Origin: a virus
Direction: 5' to 3' (one strand)
Length of the DNA stretch: 51,623 nucleotides
Virus record (IMG/VR): IMGVR_UViG_3300030107_005790
Location: 1 to 51,623 of that record
Part shown: one piece after another, positions 24,764 through 34,309 of the stretch
How positions within the stretch are numbered: the first letter of the stretch is position 1
How the letters are laid out: each line of letters starts with the position of its first letter
The notes under the pieces: model-generated
Seen by the model: only the letters and a program-made list of their open reading frames with translations
Databases searched by the model: none
What the model was told of the DNA's origin: nothing
Position numbers and translations under genes: made by a program

Positions 24764-24910
24764 ATGGAAGATACTTTAAAAACAGCAACAGTTGGAATAT
24801 CAGGTTCAATGGTTACTTGGATGGAAGTTCTTCCTCCTTTCTTTAGCGCGTTAGGTGCTATTGCTACTGTGATATATATGGGTATAAAGATTTACAAAGA
24901 ATTAAAATAA
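24764..24910 (+). CDS. Holin-like small membrane protein (48 aa)
   Basis: A frame beginning MEDTLKTATVGISGSM, with GGAG upstream. Its central segment (LPPFFSALGAIATVIYMGI) is hydrophobic, ending in a short basic tail (KIYKELK). Size and topology fit a holin. Proof of lysis function is lacking, and two more small membrane proteins follow within 3 kb. Confidence 0.6.
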   Translation: MEDTLKTATVGISGSMVTWMEVLPPFFSALGAIATVIYMGIKIYKELK

Positions 24911-24926
24911 TAACAGGAGAAAATCA

Positions 24927-25076
24927 ATGGGAATGATTGTAGGATGGGTTACAAAGACTATACTAACTGAAAAGATGATGAAGAGCGTTTTAATTATGCT
25001 TGGAGACTATTTGGTTGCTAGTTCTAAAAATAAACTTGATGACAAGATATGGGATAAAGTAAAAAAGACACTTTAA
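24927..25076 (+). CDS. Small membrane-associated protein (49 aa)
   Basis: A frame beginning MGMIVGWVTKTILTEKMMK, with AGGAG upstream. Amphipathic first half, charged Lys-rich end. It may be an amphipathic partner of the holin candidate before it. Function unknown. Confidence 0.58.
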   Translation: MGMIVGWVTKTILTEKMMKSVLIMLGDYLVASSKNKLDDKIWDKVKKTL

Positions 25077-25084
25077 GGGGGAGC

Positions 25085-25399
25085 ATGCCACAAAGATTCG
25101 TAGTATTACAAGACCTAATAAATACAGATAAAGACTCATTAATTGAAGGGCTGGGAATTTATGGGACTAAATACTACACGAAGAAACCAAAGGAATGTCA
25201 TGTTTGTGGCAGCGATGACATAAATAAAATCGAAGTCCTAGGAGCTTCTAGTAAACCATTGTTATGGACATGTGATGAATGTGGAGAGTTTTACTTAATG
25301 CGTTCTCCCGTGTATACTGAAGTTCTGCTAAATAAAGCTAAATGCTTATATACAAACCCTAGAGATTGGATAGGGCTTGACAGAGGGCTTAAAAATTAA
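25085..25399 (+). CDS. Zinc-ribbon protein
   Basis: A 104-aa protein with two C-x-x-C pairs (KECHVCGSD and TCDECGEFYL) about 30 residues apart, a zinc ribbon. GGGG(A)G precedes the ATG. It lies just before the metallophosphoesterase, and the two could act together. No enzyme motif. Confidence 0.75.
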   Translation: MPQRFVVLQDLINTDKDSLIEGLGIYGTKYYTKKPKECHVCGSDDINKIEVLGASSKPLLWTCDECGEFYLMRSPVYTEVLLNKAKCLYTNPRDWIGLDRGLKN

Positions 25400-25407
25400 G
25401 AGGTTAA

Positions 25408-26187
25408 ATGCCAAACAAAAAGAAGGGGGTCCTGAAAAGGGCAATCGTAACCCCAGATAAGCATGTACCAATACATGACAAGAAAGCTTGTAATGTAGTT
25501 TTAAAAGCGATTGAAATAGTAAAGCCTGATATCTATGTAGATTTAGGCGATTTAGGTGAATGGGCTAGTGTAAGTCACTGGCAATGGAAAAGAAAGAAAA
25601 AACCACCAGTTGAATACATTATACCTAGAGTAGAAAAGGATATAGCAGATGTTAATAAATGGCTTGATATAGTGGATGAAAAACTAGACAAAGTAGGTTG
25701 TAAGAAAAGGCATATGTGTGCTGGCAACCACGAAGAATGGCTTGACAACTTTGTCAAAGAATATCCTTATCTCAAGCAATACAAAACAAAGACTGCTTTA
25801 AAATTTGATGAAAGAGGTTGGATATATCACGAACCAGGTGAGTATCTTAAAATTGGTAAATTATATTATTATCATGGGCATCATTTCGGTGGACAGTACC
25901 ATACTGCTAATCACTTAAGAAAGTTAGGATGCAATGTTATATATGGGCATCATCATTCTATGCAACAAGATAGTATCAGCCATATGGATGGACCTAAATC
26001 AGCATGGAGTTTAGGCTGTCTTAAGAGTATGTCTGATAAAAAGAATAAGTGGCTAGGTGGTAGGAAGCACAAATGGGCGCATGCTTTTGCCGTCGTGGAT
26101 TATTATGACAAAGGTCATTTTGCAGTCCACCCTATTCAAATCATCGATGGCAAAGCGTCCTTATGGGGAGAGTTAATTCGTGGATAG
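25408..26187 (+). CDS. Calcineurin-like metallophosphoesterase
   Basis: A 259-aa enzyme with the full metal-site set: D17-K-H19, G-D48-L-G-E, G-N107-H108-E109, YYHGHHFGG and IYGHHHS. Family members hydrolyse phosphodiesters or phosphomonoesters (nucleic acids, cyclic nucleotides). It lies inside the virion gene arm rather than with the replication genes, so it could be packaged or act late, for example on a cyclic-nucleotide alarm signal (inference). Overlaps the next gene by eight bases. Confidence 0.92.
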   Translation: MPNKKKGVLKRAIVTPDKHVPIHDKKACNVVLKAIEIVKPDIYVDLGDLGEWASVSHWQWKRKKKPPVEYIIPRVEKDIADVNKWLDIVDEKLDKVGCKKRHMCAGNHEEWLDNFVKEYPYLKQYKTKTALKFDERGWIYHEPGEYLKIGKLYYYHGHHFGGQYHTANHLRKLGCNVIYGHHHSMQQDSISHMDGPKSAWSLGCLKSMSDKKNKWLGGRKHKWAHAFAVVDYYDKGHFAVHPIQIIDGKASLWGELIRG

Positions 26188-26551
26188 AAATGACATACTA
26201 CAGAAAGCAAAGCAAATAAAGCAAGGATTAACTCCTTCGCCTATGCATCAAAAGATTGCTAATGTTGCTTCTGATTATATGAAATCTAATATGTCTACTA
26301 AAGGTTATTTAAAAAGCGAGTTAAAGGATATGAAAAAGCAATTGGATAAGAATATTGAAAATCCAGAGCAATCTTTTAAAGGATTGCTTGGAGCTGCTTT
26401 AGGGCAAGCTATAACTCAATATAGCCCTGAAGGTGTATATTTAAATCCTACATTAAAAAGACTAGGTTATAAAACAGACAGCTCTAACATTTACTTGGAA
26501 GAGCCTAAAGAAAATGAACTATTTAGAATAGGAGGTGAAATAAATTTCTAA
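26180..26551 (+). CDS. Hypothetical virion-arm protein
   Basis: A 123-aa helical protein starting at GTG within the end of the phosphoesterase gene. Segments such as YLKSELKDMKKQLDKNIENP suggest a coiled coil. No family is recognised. One-base overlap with the next gene. Confidence 0.62.
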   Translation: MDRNDILQKAKQIKQGLTPSPMHQKIANVASDYMKSNMSTKGYLKSELKDMKKQLDKNIENPEQSFKGLLGAALGQAITQYSPEGVYLNPTLKRLGYKTDSSNIYLEEPKENELFRIGGEINF

Positions 26552-27021
26552 TGGCAAAAGGATTAATGGATTTAGTAAATAAGTATAGACAAGGTAAAGA
26601 GATAGAGAAAGCCGAGAAAACTTTTGAAGCTACAAAAGATTTAGATACAAGAATGACTCAAGCTCAATCTCTTAGAAGGTTAGAAAAGGCTGGATTAGGA
26701 AGCACTCCTGTTGGATATAGTGACCCTCATAATCAACCTTTATGGGAATTTGAAGGAGTTAAGAATCCTTTTGATATGGATAGAGATACTTATAGCAACT
26801 TTATTGAATCAGGAGAATGGAATTATCCTAATGTAAATAATATGTTGGATGAACATGAAATAAAGGCTCAAATGATGGCTGATTATGACATTATACATCA
26901 AGGCAGAGAAAGGGCATCTGACAGAATGGATGCTATTATAGATTCAACTAAAAAGGCATATGCTGCTAAACCTAAGAATATTATACAAGCATTAGCCATG
27001 AAAATGGGTCTTGGAAAGTAG
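26551..27021 (+). CDS. Hypothetical virion-arm protein
   Basis: A 156-aa, mostly helical charged protein (GLMDLVNKYRQGKEIEKAEK at the start, ALAMKMGLGK at the end). Coupled to both neighbours. Looks like a small internal or assembly protein; no family is recognised. Confidence 0.62.
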   Translation: MAKGLMDLVNKYRQGKEIEKAEKTFEATKDLDTRMTQAQSLRRLEKAGLGSTPVGYSDPHNQPLWEFEGVKNPFDMDRDTYSNFIESGEWNYPNVNNMLDEHEIKAQMMADYDIIHQGRERASDRMDAIIDSTKKAYAAKPKNIIQALAMKMGLGK

Positions 27022-27290
27022 TGGACCCAATTGCCTTTTTAGAGCAGTTTGGGATTCCCCTTACTGTGTCAGCTGCTTTCGGCTATTTTATATGGAAGCA
27101 GAATCAGTTCATTCAAAACGAACTAATGGAAGAATTAGATGAGAGGTTTAAAAGATTGGAAGGAATAACAATAAAACTAATAGACCAAATAAAAGCCACA
27201 CAGCTAGATTTTCAAGCACTTAAGGGTTATGTGGAAGGTATAGAGAATATATTAAAAAAGCTCTTTAGAAAGCGATATAGAGACGAATGA
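27021..27290 (+). CDS. BhlA/UviB-like holin candidate
   Basis: An 89-aa protein from a GTG start. One N-terminal transmembrane helix (FGIPLTVSAAFGYFIW) is followed by a coiled coil (LMEELDERFKRLEGITIK) and a basic tip (LFRKRYRDE). This topology fits BhlA/UviB-type holins. The stop overlaps the next small membrane gene (ATGA). Confidence 0.6.
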   Translation: MDPIAFLEQFGIPLTVSAAFGYFIWKQNQFIQNELMEELDERFKRLEGITIKLIDQIKATQLDFQALKGYVEGIENILKKLFRKRYRDE

Positions 27291-27430
27291 GTGCTATTGC
27301 AGTTATATTAGGAGCATTATTTATTTCGCTCTTTTTATTTACTGCTTATTTAACTTATTTGTTTTACAAAGTAACAACTAAATTTAGAGTAGACCATTTA
27401 GAAGTAGAGGAAATAAAAGATGCCAAATAA
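27287..27430 (+). CDS. Small membrane protein (47 aa)
   Basis: A frame beginning MSAIAVILGALFISLFLFTA: one long hydrophobic helix and an acidic tail (VDHLEVEEIKDAK). Coupled to the BhlA-like gene by ATGA. It may be an antiholin or a second lysis protein. Confidence 0.6.
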   Translation: MSAIAVILGALFISLFLFTAYLTYLFYKVTTKFRVDHLEVEEIKDAK

Positions 27431-27515
27431 AAAAGCTAAAGCAAGAAAACAAGCAAAGAAGAAGAAAACACAAGCTATTAAACAATATAAAAAGAATAAA
27501 AAAAAGAAATATTAG
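27420..27515 (+). CDS. Very small Lys-rich protein (31 aa)
   Basis: A frame beginning MPNKKAKARKQAKKKK, overlapping the previous gene's end by 11 bases. About half the residues are Lys or Arg. Possibly a nucleic-acid-binding packaged peptide. Codon bias could also make such a frame by chance in A-rich DNA. Confidence 0.4.
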   Translation: MPNKKAKARKQAKKKKTQAIKQYKKNKKKKY

Positions 27516-27523
27516 GGAGATAT

Positions 27524-27796
27524 ATGGGCGCAATAGGATATGAACAAAGGAAAGCAGCAAAAAAGGCAAAAAAGCTTGCCAAGCAAAAAGCTCACCAAGC
27601 TTCTGTTCAAAAAAAAGAAAGTGATTTTAAGGAAAGGATTGCTAGAGGTACAAATATAAAAGGGCAACATAATGCTAATCTAATTCGTAATAAAAGATAT
27701 AAAAAGGCGGGAGTTGAATTTACCTCTGGGAATCAAAATAGGACGGTTGCTCCAGAACAATATGGTGGTCCGTACAAGAAAAAGAAAAAGTATTAG
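27524..27796 (+). CDS. Small basic protein
   Basis: A 90-aa, Lys-rich protein (AAKKAKKLAKQKAHQASVQK) with GGGAG upstream. No family is recognised. Stop overlaps the GTG start of the sulfotransferase-like gene. Confidence 0.6.
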   Translation: MGAIGYEQRKAAKKAKKLAKQKAHQASVQKKESDFKERIARGTNIKGQHNANLIRNKRYKKAGVEFTSGNQNRTVAPEQYGGPYKKKKKY

Positions 27797-28335
27797 TGGA
27801 TTACCTTATAACAGGATTACCTAGAAGTAGAACTGCATGGTTAGCTAACTATTTAACAGTAGGAAGCTCATTTTGCTATCATGAAGGCCTTAAAAACTGC
27901 TTTGACATAGGAGACCTTAGAATGATGAAAAAAGCTCCTTATACGGGCAATTCTGATAGTTCAGCAGTATTCTTCGTAGATGAGATGAAAAACCTATTTC
28001 CACATATGAAGATAGTTATAATAGATAGAAACTACCAAGATGTGCTAAATAGCCTTAAAGATGAATACTCTGGCCCTTATACTAACTACTTAGTATCAGC
28101 AACAAAAACTTCAAAGAAATATGTAGAAAAGAACTATGACCATATGCTAGTAAAGTATAAAGATATAAATGATAGGTTAGATGAAATAGCAGCATACTGC
28201 ATTCCTGACCAAGAAATTACAGAGGAAAGAAAGAATATGCTACTTGATTTAAAAGTAGAAGTATCAAAGGACTCCTACGAGAACGTAGGTATGCTGGTAA
28301 GAAATAAAATAAAGGAATTATTAGCTTATGCCTAA
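27796..28335 (+). CDS. Sulfotransferase-like P-loop protein
   Basis: A 179-aa protein from a GTG start. Residues 4-16 (LITGLPRSRTAWL) form the 5'-phosphosulfate loop typical of PAPS-dependent sulfotransferases. A later IVIIDRNYQDVLNSL segment resembles the R-x-P/3'-phosphate region of this family. It is shorter than cellular enzymes, as seen for other phage-encoded relatives. It overlaps the giant tail protein start by eight bases, so its target may be a tail or surface glycan. Catalysis is not proven. Confidence 0.72.
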   Translation: MDYLITGLPRSRTAWLANYLTVGSSFCYHEGLKNCFDIGDLRMMKKAPYTGNSDSSAVFFVDEMKNLFPHMKIVIIDRNYQDVLNSLKDEYSGPYTNYLVSATKTSKKYVEKNYDHMLVKYKDINDRLDEIAAYCIPDQEITEERKNMLLDLKVEVSKDSYENVGMLVRNKIKELLAYA

Positions 28336-31300
28336 AGAGTTATTAGAAATAAAGAATTTTACACTTGGAATACAAACTACTCCATCAGAGGCTGATATTA
28401 ACCATGAAGCTGCATCTTACTCTTTAAATGTAGACCCTATAGCACAAGATGGTAAATTGCAAGCTATTCCTGATGATGAAACTAAAGATGTAGATTGGGC
28501 TGATGCTACTGGCAATCAAGCTGAAATGATGAGAGTAATAGAGGTAGATGGTGTTAAATCTATTATAACATATACAAGTGATGGAAAAATTAGATATTCC
28601 TACAATTTAACCACAGGGACAACAGATGGAACTGCAACTGCTTTAGCAGATGTTACAGGAACAACTAGTGCTGGAACTATTACTGCTAATTTACAAAATG
28701 GCGATAATATTGATATGGAGGTTAATAATCAAGAAGCTCATATAGGTTTTGGGACTTCTACTAATCCTTATTGGGCTGGAAAAATAGGACATGAACAATT
28801 TAGCGTAGCACACTCAGCTACAAATGGACTTTATGCTACTGAAGCTGAATTAAAGCCACCAAGTGAATTTAGAGGTTGCTATAAGTTAGTTTTTGCAAAA
28901 GTAGATACAACAGGGAATGGAACAGCTGATACAGTATATATTTATGGAATAGATTGGAAAGGAAATAGAGTTTATAAATTTAAAGAAGCAACTGCAGGCC
29001 AAAGCTATACATTTGAAGGGGCATCAACTACAAGGTTTACTTCTACTCAAGGAATATGCCAAAGATATGTAGGTGGAAGCAATGGTAGTGGCGCAAATGA
29101 AACTGCAGAATCTGCTGTATTATGGATTTACGATGCGGGTATAGGAGCGCAAGGAAGTTTAGTTGCATATGACCCTGTAGAAGATGCAATTAAAAAAACA
29201 TTCACTATTGGCAATACTAATATAGCAGATAAGACTGATAGTAGTTTTACAGATACTGTATCAGATATCTTAGAAACAGAATTTGCTAATAAGGTTAGAC
29301 ATGTTTTCTTTTCAAAAAGATACGATAATGAATATCCAGTAGCATTTAAAGATTATTATAGTGGTAATTCAGGGGATTTAGATGCTAGTTATGGCACAGA
29401 TAATGGTGTAGGAATTATATATTCTACCTCGGAAGCCTCTTTTGATGAAACAACATCAAGTGGAGATAAAACATCGACAATGGTTACCTTGACTAATAGA
29501 ACTCCTAAAATAATGGCTACAGATAAAACTAGTGCCCTTGTTCATCAAACATTAGCTCCTTATTTATCTGAATATGAATGGATGGTTCATAGCAGCTTTG
29601 GAGATAGCTCTTACACAGCAGGTAATCAATACTTAGGAGGGCTTGCTCCTTTTACGGGAACAAGAATAAAAGATAAAAGAGGAAACTCTTTTACACCTAA
29701 AAGTGTAAGTAATAACGGCTATTCAGGGGAAGGAGCTAGTTATAAAATAGCAAGTGCAACTGGAGATATTTCTAGCACAGCATATGCAAATTGCAATTTT
29801 CTTAATGCGGCTATTGGGCATATAGACTGGCTGAATGATGGTAGTCAAACAGTTCATTATAAGTATCAAAATAGCTGTAGTGTAGATGATAATAATGGGA
29901 CTAAATATTTAGCAGGCGTGCAAACTCATAATATTGCTATAGATTCTACAAATAAAGTTGTATTTGCTAGCACAAGAAGTGCTTCTCATAGAGCTGCTAA
30001 ATATAGTGCAATAATAGGATTTTTATACTCAACAACCAATTCAAAAGATTGTCCTAAAGGAACTGCGAGCGTTCCTATTACTATTGCTACGCCAGAGGTA
30101 GCCACTTTAGATTCATCATCAGGTGGTGCTAGCTATCCAGACAGTGCAAATCAATCATATGGCCCTATAGCCCTTGATACTGTTAATAAATTATTATTTA
30201 CAGGAGTTGGTAATCAAGATGACCATACAGGCAGTTCTGGAGAGTTACTATGGTCTTATTCATATACTGGAGCCCAATTAACTTCAAGGAAAGATGCATT
30301 TTTAAAAACTGAGCATTCTACTTCTGGTACATATACAGGAGAACCTCATCAATTAATAGTAGATGAAGAAAGGCAAATACTTATTTCGATTACAAACTCT
30401 AATATGGCTGCCACTGCTGGTACTCATGCGACTAAATGGGATGGTGTTTATGCTAATATTGCTTTTATTAGCTATACTAGTGCAGGTATTTTTACAAAAA
30501 TTGAAGATTGGGCTTTAACAGGAGCTTATATAGTAGCAGCAGATTACGATTCAACAACAATGGAGTTAGCATTTAATACAGTAGTAGGCTATACACATCC
30601 AAGCAATGCAGATGCAGCTGAAGGGGCTAATGTTTATGTTATGGGTATGAATTGGTCAGGAAGTATTGGTAGTTGGACTTTTGCTGAGACATGGAGCGTG
30701 AAGAATTATGCCTCGGGAAATACAGGTGACTATATTCCTATGGATATAAAAATTGATGGAACAAATGGACTTGTTCATGTTAATAGTAAGTATGCAGGCA
30801 CATCTGAATTTGATAATACCGATGGCCTTTCTAATGCAAAAGCTAATGGTGGTGCGGTTTTTGATGCAGGATATATCGGTGGAGACCACGATGAGCCTGA
30901 CCCAACCAATTCTACCACACTATCAGGATTGACTATTGCGCTTGGTAATACTTTAATCCCTAGCTCTGGTACAACTTCAATACCTACAGCTAATTTGTTA
31001 GGAAGGCCTGTAAGTGGCCTTGGAATACCTCATGGTACTTTTATAACTGAATCTGTGACAACTAGTAGCACTAATACTACTAGTTTTAGAATTAGTCAAG
31101 CACCTACTGCAAATACAGTTACAGTTACAGGGACTATATATTCAGCAATGGTTACTGGTACGGATGATAAATTTGTACGCTCTTCGGGTAGTTTTACTTC
31201 TGCAGGATTTGAAGCAGGAATGCTAATCAACGTTTCTGGGTTCACAGATGCCGCTAATAATGGCAACCATAGAATAAGTTCAGTAACATCTACTGAACTT

Positions 31301-34300
31301 TTTGTAACATCATCTGGAAGCACTTTAGTAAATGAGGCAGCTGGAGACACAGTTACAATAACTGCTGGTGAAATTAATGTTTATCCAAATGTAGGTTATG
31401 TAGCTAGTTCCGGTGTAGGCTCAAGACAGACAACTAAAGGCGGAGCATCTGTTGTTCATACTTATAAATTAGCAGATGGCCAATTAACTGAAACAGATGA
31501 TAAATATTGCTATGATGCTCAAAATTCTCCTCAAGAATGCCATGGGCAGATGACAATAACAGGTGATGGAAAATATATGTTTATGGGTGGAACTCCTGGA
31601 ACTAAATCTATTAGATTTGTTAAAAGAAATGTTACTAACAAAACTTCAGGAGAGTCTATATTTACTCATAGTATGAATTTTTTACAAAGAATTAATAGCA
31701 ATGAAGGAGCTGGTGTTCATTCTGGTATGTATATGGGGAAAGTAGTTTTAGATGAAAATTTAGGTTATTGCTTTGCCATGAATGTAGATGAAAATACTTT
31801 AGATGTATTCCAATATTTTACAGATGACGACTGCAAGATTACAACTCCATTAGCAAATTTAATAACTGTTAATGATGGTACTGCAAATAGAAGGGTAGCA
31901 TTTGCTTATAAATTCAATCATCCTTCAGGTGTTCAATTTAATGTAGACAATGCTTTAGATATGGGCAAATGGTTTCTTCATTGTGTAGATGACAATGCAG
32001 GTGGAAATGGAGTGGCTGATGAAGATGGAACTACTGCCTTTCCTTCACCATCCTCAGTTGCGGTTACAGGAACTACATATGCAGCAGTTAGCTCTAATAG
32101 AACTATCACATCAACTGCAAATAATTTTATTGCGGCAGGTTTTACGGCAGGGATGAATATTAGAGTATTAGGGTTCTCAGAAGCTGCTAATAATACTACT
32201 CATAAAATTGCATCAGTAGTTGCTGGTACGATTACATTGACAGGTGGTTCTAGTTTGACCGATGATGCTGCTGGTGATTCAGTTACAATAGAAGAATGCA
32301 GTAAAGGGCGAGTATTTAGATTTGAATATACACATAATGTTACAGATTACTTGTTTAATGCTAATATTTATGGATTATTTAATATTAGCAATAATATTGG
32401 CGATTTAATGGCTAGAGATACTTTAAAGCAATGGGGGTATACATTTGAAAAAAGTTCAACTGAAACTTATATACACGTAACAAACCATCATGATGCCATT
32501 GGATACGATATGGGGAATGATGCATATAGCGAAGGAATAACATATAATTTACTTGATTTATACAATGGTAATGTATTAAGTCGTGGAGAAGGCTCTGTTA
32601 ATATACCTAAAGCTATTTTAGCATATAGAACTGACTTGTCTGGAACAGCTGTTATGGCTGATGATACGCACTCATATTGGATGGGAATTGGAATGGATGT
32701 TCCGTTGACAGTTTCTTTTAAAAGAGTAGATAATGCCGACCACAACCCTATAGATGGAGGTAACTGGGAAGTTACTTTAGCAGAAGACGCAAATGCAATT
32801 TATCAAGGACCACAAGGAGGTTTTTATATTGATAATATAAAAGTAAAATCTTCAGGTGGAACCCTTAAGAAAGACTATAAATACTTTTATAAAGCTTCTG
32901 CTGTTTATGATGGGTATCAAGAAGGGCCTTTAGGTGACAACTTTGAGGTAATTACTACCGTAGATGAAGATTCTAATATTATCAACGAGAATACAGTTAG
33001 AATTAATTTAGATGTTAATATTGATAATCTTCCTAACTTAAATAAAAGATTATCAGGAATTAAAATATACAGAGCTGAAAATTCTGATACTTTATCAGAA
33101 ACTCCTGAAGGATTTTACAGGCTTATTAAGGAGCTTTCTTTAAAAACTAATCTTTTTGCACTTGGAACAATTTCTGGTACACTCCCATCTATGGAAAACA
33201 AAAGGTTTGCACCTCTTGAAGATACAGGGGCATCTTTTCAAAACTATGAAGCAAATACAGGTATAAATGAAGTTATTGACAGCTTTAATGTTAAGTATAA
33301 ATGCAGCACTCAACTTAATAATACTCATTTTATAGGTAATTTAGCATCGGATTTAGATAATAGTTTGTTAGGTTCTAATTATATAGCTAAATCAAAACCT
33401 TATAATTTTAATCAATATGACCTTTTACAGGATATTTTACAAGTTCCTGGGACTGTAGTGGCAATGGCATCATTTGCTGGCCGTATATTTGCTTTTTCTG
33501 AAACTAAAGTATTTAAAATAGAGCCTAATAATTTATTCATAGAGGATACATGGGAAAATATAGGGACTTTCAATCAAAAGTCAGTTCATGCGTCAGAGCT
33601 TGGAATGTGCTGGTGTGATAAAAATAATATATACCTTTGGGATGGAAGACAAGTTAGAACAATAGGTGATACTATATTAAAAGGTGATAGCACTAATTCA
33701 TGGCAAGAAGGTAGTTTAGTTTATGATGGAGCAACCGATAGTGCTGCATCCAAGGAGCCTCAAGTATTCTGGGACCCAGAAAGAAAAGCATTTTTAATTA
33801 TGTTTACTAGCGATACTGACCATAGAAAGATATGGGTTTATAGCGTTACAAAAAATAGATGGGACTTGTGGGATATGGGAGACGGAGCTCAAGTACAATC
33901 TTTTACACATGGGCCATCAGGAGAAGTATTTTATGTAAAATATGGAAGTAGGAATTTATTTTGGTTAAATGGTCATGCTACTACTAGAAAACCTCTATCT
34001 TGGCATTCTAAGAAGCTTACCATGGGAATGGATACTCAGATTAAGTTATTTAAAAAAGTAAGAATAACAGGCTTTGATGGAGTAGATGAAAATGTTCTTA
34101 ATTCAGATGTAAATGTTAGTTTTTTAACAGCAGCAGGTAATCCTGAAGATGGTGATGGATTTTCTAATGATACTACGCAGTCAGTATATACCTTATCTAC
34201 AAGTGCCGCTAAATCAGAATGGCTAAAGGTTAAAATAGATGCAGCAGAGAATGATAATCTACAAATAGATTCTATTGGAGTAATTTATAGAAGGAGACCA

Positions 34301-34309
34301 ATTAGATAA
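28328..34309 (+). CDS. Giant tail protein (1993 aa)
   Basis: A beta-rich virion protein. The C-terminal ~450 residues (GTVVAMASFAGRIFAFSETK, NIYLWDGRQVRTIGD, RKIWVYSVTKNRWDLWD) form WD/Kelch-like strands suggesting a propeller, as in podovirus tail-tube or stabilisation proteins. Residues 942-1011 and 1246-1321 are an internal duplication. The N-terminus (LLEIKNFTLGIQTTPSEAD) is compact. Probably the tail hub or nozzle. No enzymatic motif was found. Confidence 0.75.
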   Translation: MPKELLEIKNFTLGIQTTPSEADINHEAASYSLNVDPIAQDGKLQAIPDDETKDVDWADATGNQAEMMRVIEVDGVKSIITYTSDGKIRYSYNLTTGTTDGTATALADVTGTTSAGTITANLQNGDNIDMEVNNQEAHIGFGTSTNPYWAGKIGHEQFSVAHSATNGLYATEAELKPPSEFRGCYKLVFAKVDTTGNGTADTVYIYGIDWKGNRVYKFKEATAGQSYTFEGASTTRFTSTQGICQRYVGGSNGSGANETAESAVLWIYDAGIGAQGSLVAYDPVEDAIKKTFTIGNTNIADKTDSSFTDTVSDILETEFANKVRHVFFSKRYDNEYPVAFKDYYSGNSGDLDASYGTDNGVGIIYSTSEASFDETTSSGDKTSTMVTLTNRTPKIMATDKTSALVHQTLAPYLSEYEWMVHSSFGDSSYTAGNQYLGGLAPFTGTRIKDKRGNSFTPKSVSNNGYSGEGASYKIASATGDISSTAYANCNFLNAAIGHIDWLNDGSQTVHYKYQNSCSVDDNNGTKYLAGVQTHNIAIDSTNKVVFASTRSASHRAAKYSAIIGFLYSTTNSKDCPKGTASVPITIATPEVATLDSSSGGASYPDSANQSYGPIALDTVNKLLFTGVGNQDDHTGSSGELLWSYSYTGAQLTSRKDAFLKTEHSTSGTYTGEPHQLIVDEERQILISITNSNMAATAGTHATKWDGVYANIAFISYTSAGIFTKIEDWALTGAYIVAADYDSTTMELAFNTVVGYTHPSNADAAEGANVYVMGMNWSGSIGSWTFAETWSVKNYASGNTGDYIPMDIKIDGTNGLVHVNSKYAGTSEFDNTDGLSNAKANGGAVFDAGYIGGDHDEPDPTNSTTLSGLTIALGNTLIPSSGTTSIPTANLLGRPVSGLGIPHGTFITESVTTSSTNTTSFRISQAPTANTVTVTGTIYSAMVTGTDDKFVRSSGSFTSAGFEAGMLINVSGFTDAANNGNHRISSVTSTELFVTSSGSTLVNEAAGDTVTITAGEINVYPNVGYVASSGVGSRQTTKGGASVVHTYKLADGQLTETDDKYCYDAQNSPQECHGQMTITGDGKYMFMGGTPGTKSIRFVKRNVTNKTSGESIFTHSMNFLQRINSNEGAGVHSGMYMGKVVLDENLGYCFAMNVDENTLDVFQYFTDDDCKITTPLANLITVNDGTANRRVAFAYKFNHPSGVQFNVDNALDMGKWFLHCVDDNAGGNGVADEDGTTAFPSPSSVAVTGTTYAAVSSNRTITSTANNFIAAGFTAGMNIRVLGFSEAANNTTHKIASVVAGTITLTGGSSLTDDAAGDSVTIEECSKGRVFRFEYTHNVTDYLFNANIYGLFNISNNIGDLMARDTLKQWGYTFEKSSTETYIHVTNHHDAIGYDMGNDAYSEGITYNLLDLYNGNVLSRGEGSVNIPKAILAYRTDLSGTAVMADDTHSYWMGIGMDVPLTVSFKRVDNADHNPIDGGNWEVTLAEDANAIYQGPQGGFYIDNIKVKSSGGTLKKDYKYFYKASAVYDGYQEGPLGDNFEVITTVDEDSNIINENTVRINLDVNIDNLPNLNKRLSGIKIYRAENSDTLSETPEGFYRLIKELSLKTNLFALGTISGTLPSMENKRFAPLEDTGASFQNYEANTGINEVIDSFNVKYKCSTQLNNTHFIGNLASDLDNSLLGSNYIAKSKPYNFNQYDLLQDILQVPGTVVAMASFAGRIFAFSETKVFKIEPNNLFIEDTWENIGTFNQKSVHASELGMCWCDKNNIYLWDGRQVRTIGDTILKGDSTNSWQEGSLVYDGATDSAASKEPQVFWDPERKAFLIMFTSDTDHRKIWVYSVTKNRWDLWDMGDGAQVQSFTHGPSGEVFYVKYGSRNLFWLNGHATTRKPLSWHSKKLTMGMDTQIKLFKKVRITGFDGVDENVLNSDVNVSFLTAAGNPEDGDGFSNDTTQSVYTLSTSAAKSEWLKVKIDAAENDNLQIDSIGVIYRRRPIR
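31151..31360 (+). repeat. Duplicated beta module, copy 1 (in the 1993-aa tail protein)
   Basis: Codes for residues 942-1011. It shares AGFxAGMxIxVxGF, AANNxxHxIxSV and AAGDxVTI with 32063-32290 in the same order. The paired modules probably arose by internal duplication. Confidence 0.75.
32063..32290 (+). repeat. Duplicated beta module, copy 2 (in the 1993-aa tail protein)
   Basis: Codes for residues 1246-1321. Same motif order as copy 1 (AGFTAGMNIRVLGFSEAANN, then DDAAGDSVTI). Divergence between the two copies is high, so the duplication is old. Confidence 0.75.
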
